From Candidatus Accumulibacter sp. UBA704 (GTDB lineage Bacteria > Pseudomonadota > Gammaproteobacteria > Burkholderiales > Rhodocyclaceae), in assembly GCA_002304785.1 (NCBI GenBank), contig DBMG01000181.1:8464-21980 (forward strand): a stretch of 13,517 nt of DNA, written 5' to 3'. A program made the position numbers and the translations under genes. Numbering within the stretch: position 1 is the first letter of the stretch; every line of letters begins with the position of its first letter. Below the pieces are notes generated by a model that had not been told where the DNA came from, ran no database searches, and was given only the letters and a program-made list of their open reading frames with translations. Positions 13,486-13,517 of the stretch are shown piece by piece.

Positions 13486-13517
13486 ATGCTGCTCATGATC
13501 GACAACTACGACTCCTT
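13486..13517 (+). CDS. trpG: Anthranilate synthase component II, start only
   Basis: The first 10 codons read MLLMIDNYDS, the conserved beginning of the class I glutamine amidotransferase subunit that feeds ammonia to TrpE. AAAGGAA lies about 5 nt upstream, and the gene starts 11 bp after the trpE stop, so the two are almost certainly co-transcribed. The gene is cut by the window end. In many betaproteobacteria this subunit also serves PabB. Confidence 0.9.
   Translation, partial: MLLMIDNYDS

Overview
The window looks like a chromosomal segment of a betaproteobacterium, probably Rhodocyclales-like. I infer this from the GC-rich coding bias, the rpe-gph-trpE-trpG order, TAGAAT-type -10 boxes and the general style of the signalling proteins; no rRNA or other taxonomic marker is present. 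I see no insertion sequence, phage gene, tRNA, CRISPR array or obvious horizontally acquired block.

Left part (about 1-3350). On the minus strand lie a small two-helix membrane protein of unknown function and an RstA/RstB-like two-component pair, with the regulator upstream and a 14-nt overlap into the kinase. Divergent from the regulator is dsbB, the inner-membrane quinone-linked oxidase of the periplasmic disulfide pathway. A strong hairpin separates dsbB from the convergent gene that follows.

Middle (3354-6157). A minus-strand sodium:solute symporter and a plus-strand ornithine-cyclodeaminase/mu-crystallin family enzyme diverge from a 356-bp intergenic region. That region holds candidate promoters and a set of nested inverted repeats.

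Signalling block (6268-10372, all plus strand). The order is a PP2C-type Ser/Thr phosphatase, a protein with two FHA domains (the second degenerate), a metallo-beta-lactamase-fold cyclic-nucleotide phosphodiesterase, and a GAF plus HD-GYP protein with an insertion of about 108 residues in the catalytic domain. Together they suggest phosphothreonine, cyclic-nucleotide and possibly cyclic-di-GMP signalling in one locus. No Ser/Thr kinase or nucleotide cyclase is present in the window.

Right part (10447-end). This is rpe, gph, then the trp genes trpE and the start of trpG. Between gph and trpE I find a 27-codon ORF carrying three closely spaced Trp codons. It is followed by mutually exclusive antiterminator (TGCCGGA/TCCGGCA) and terminator (CGGCACG/CGTGCCG) helices. 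This is the layout of a ribosome-mediated tryptophan attenuator. An extended -10 promoter candidate lies inside the 3' end of gph, so trpEG may be transcribed and attenuated separately from rpe-gph.
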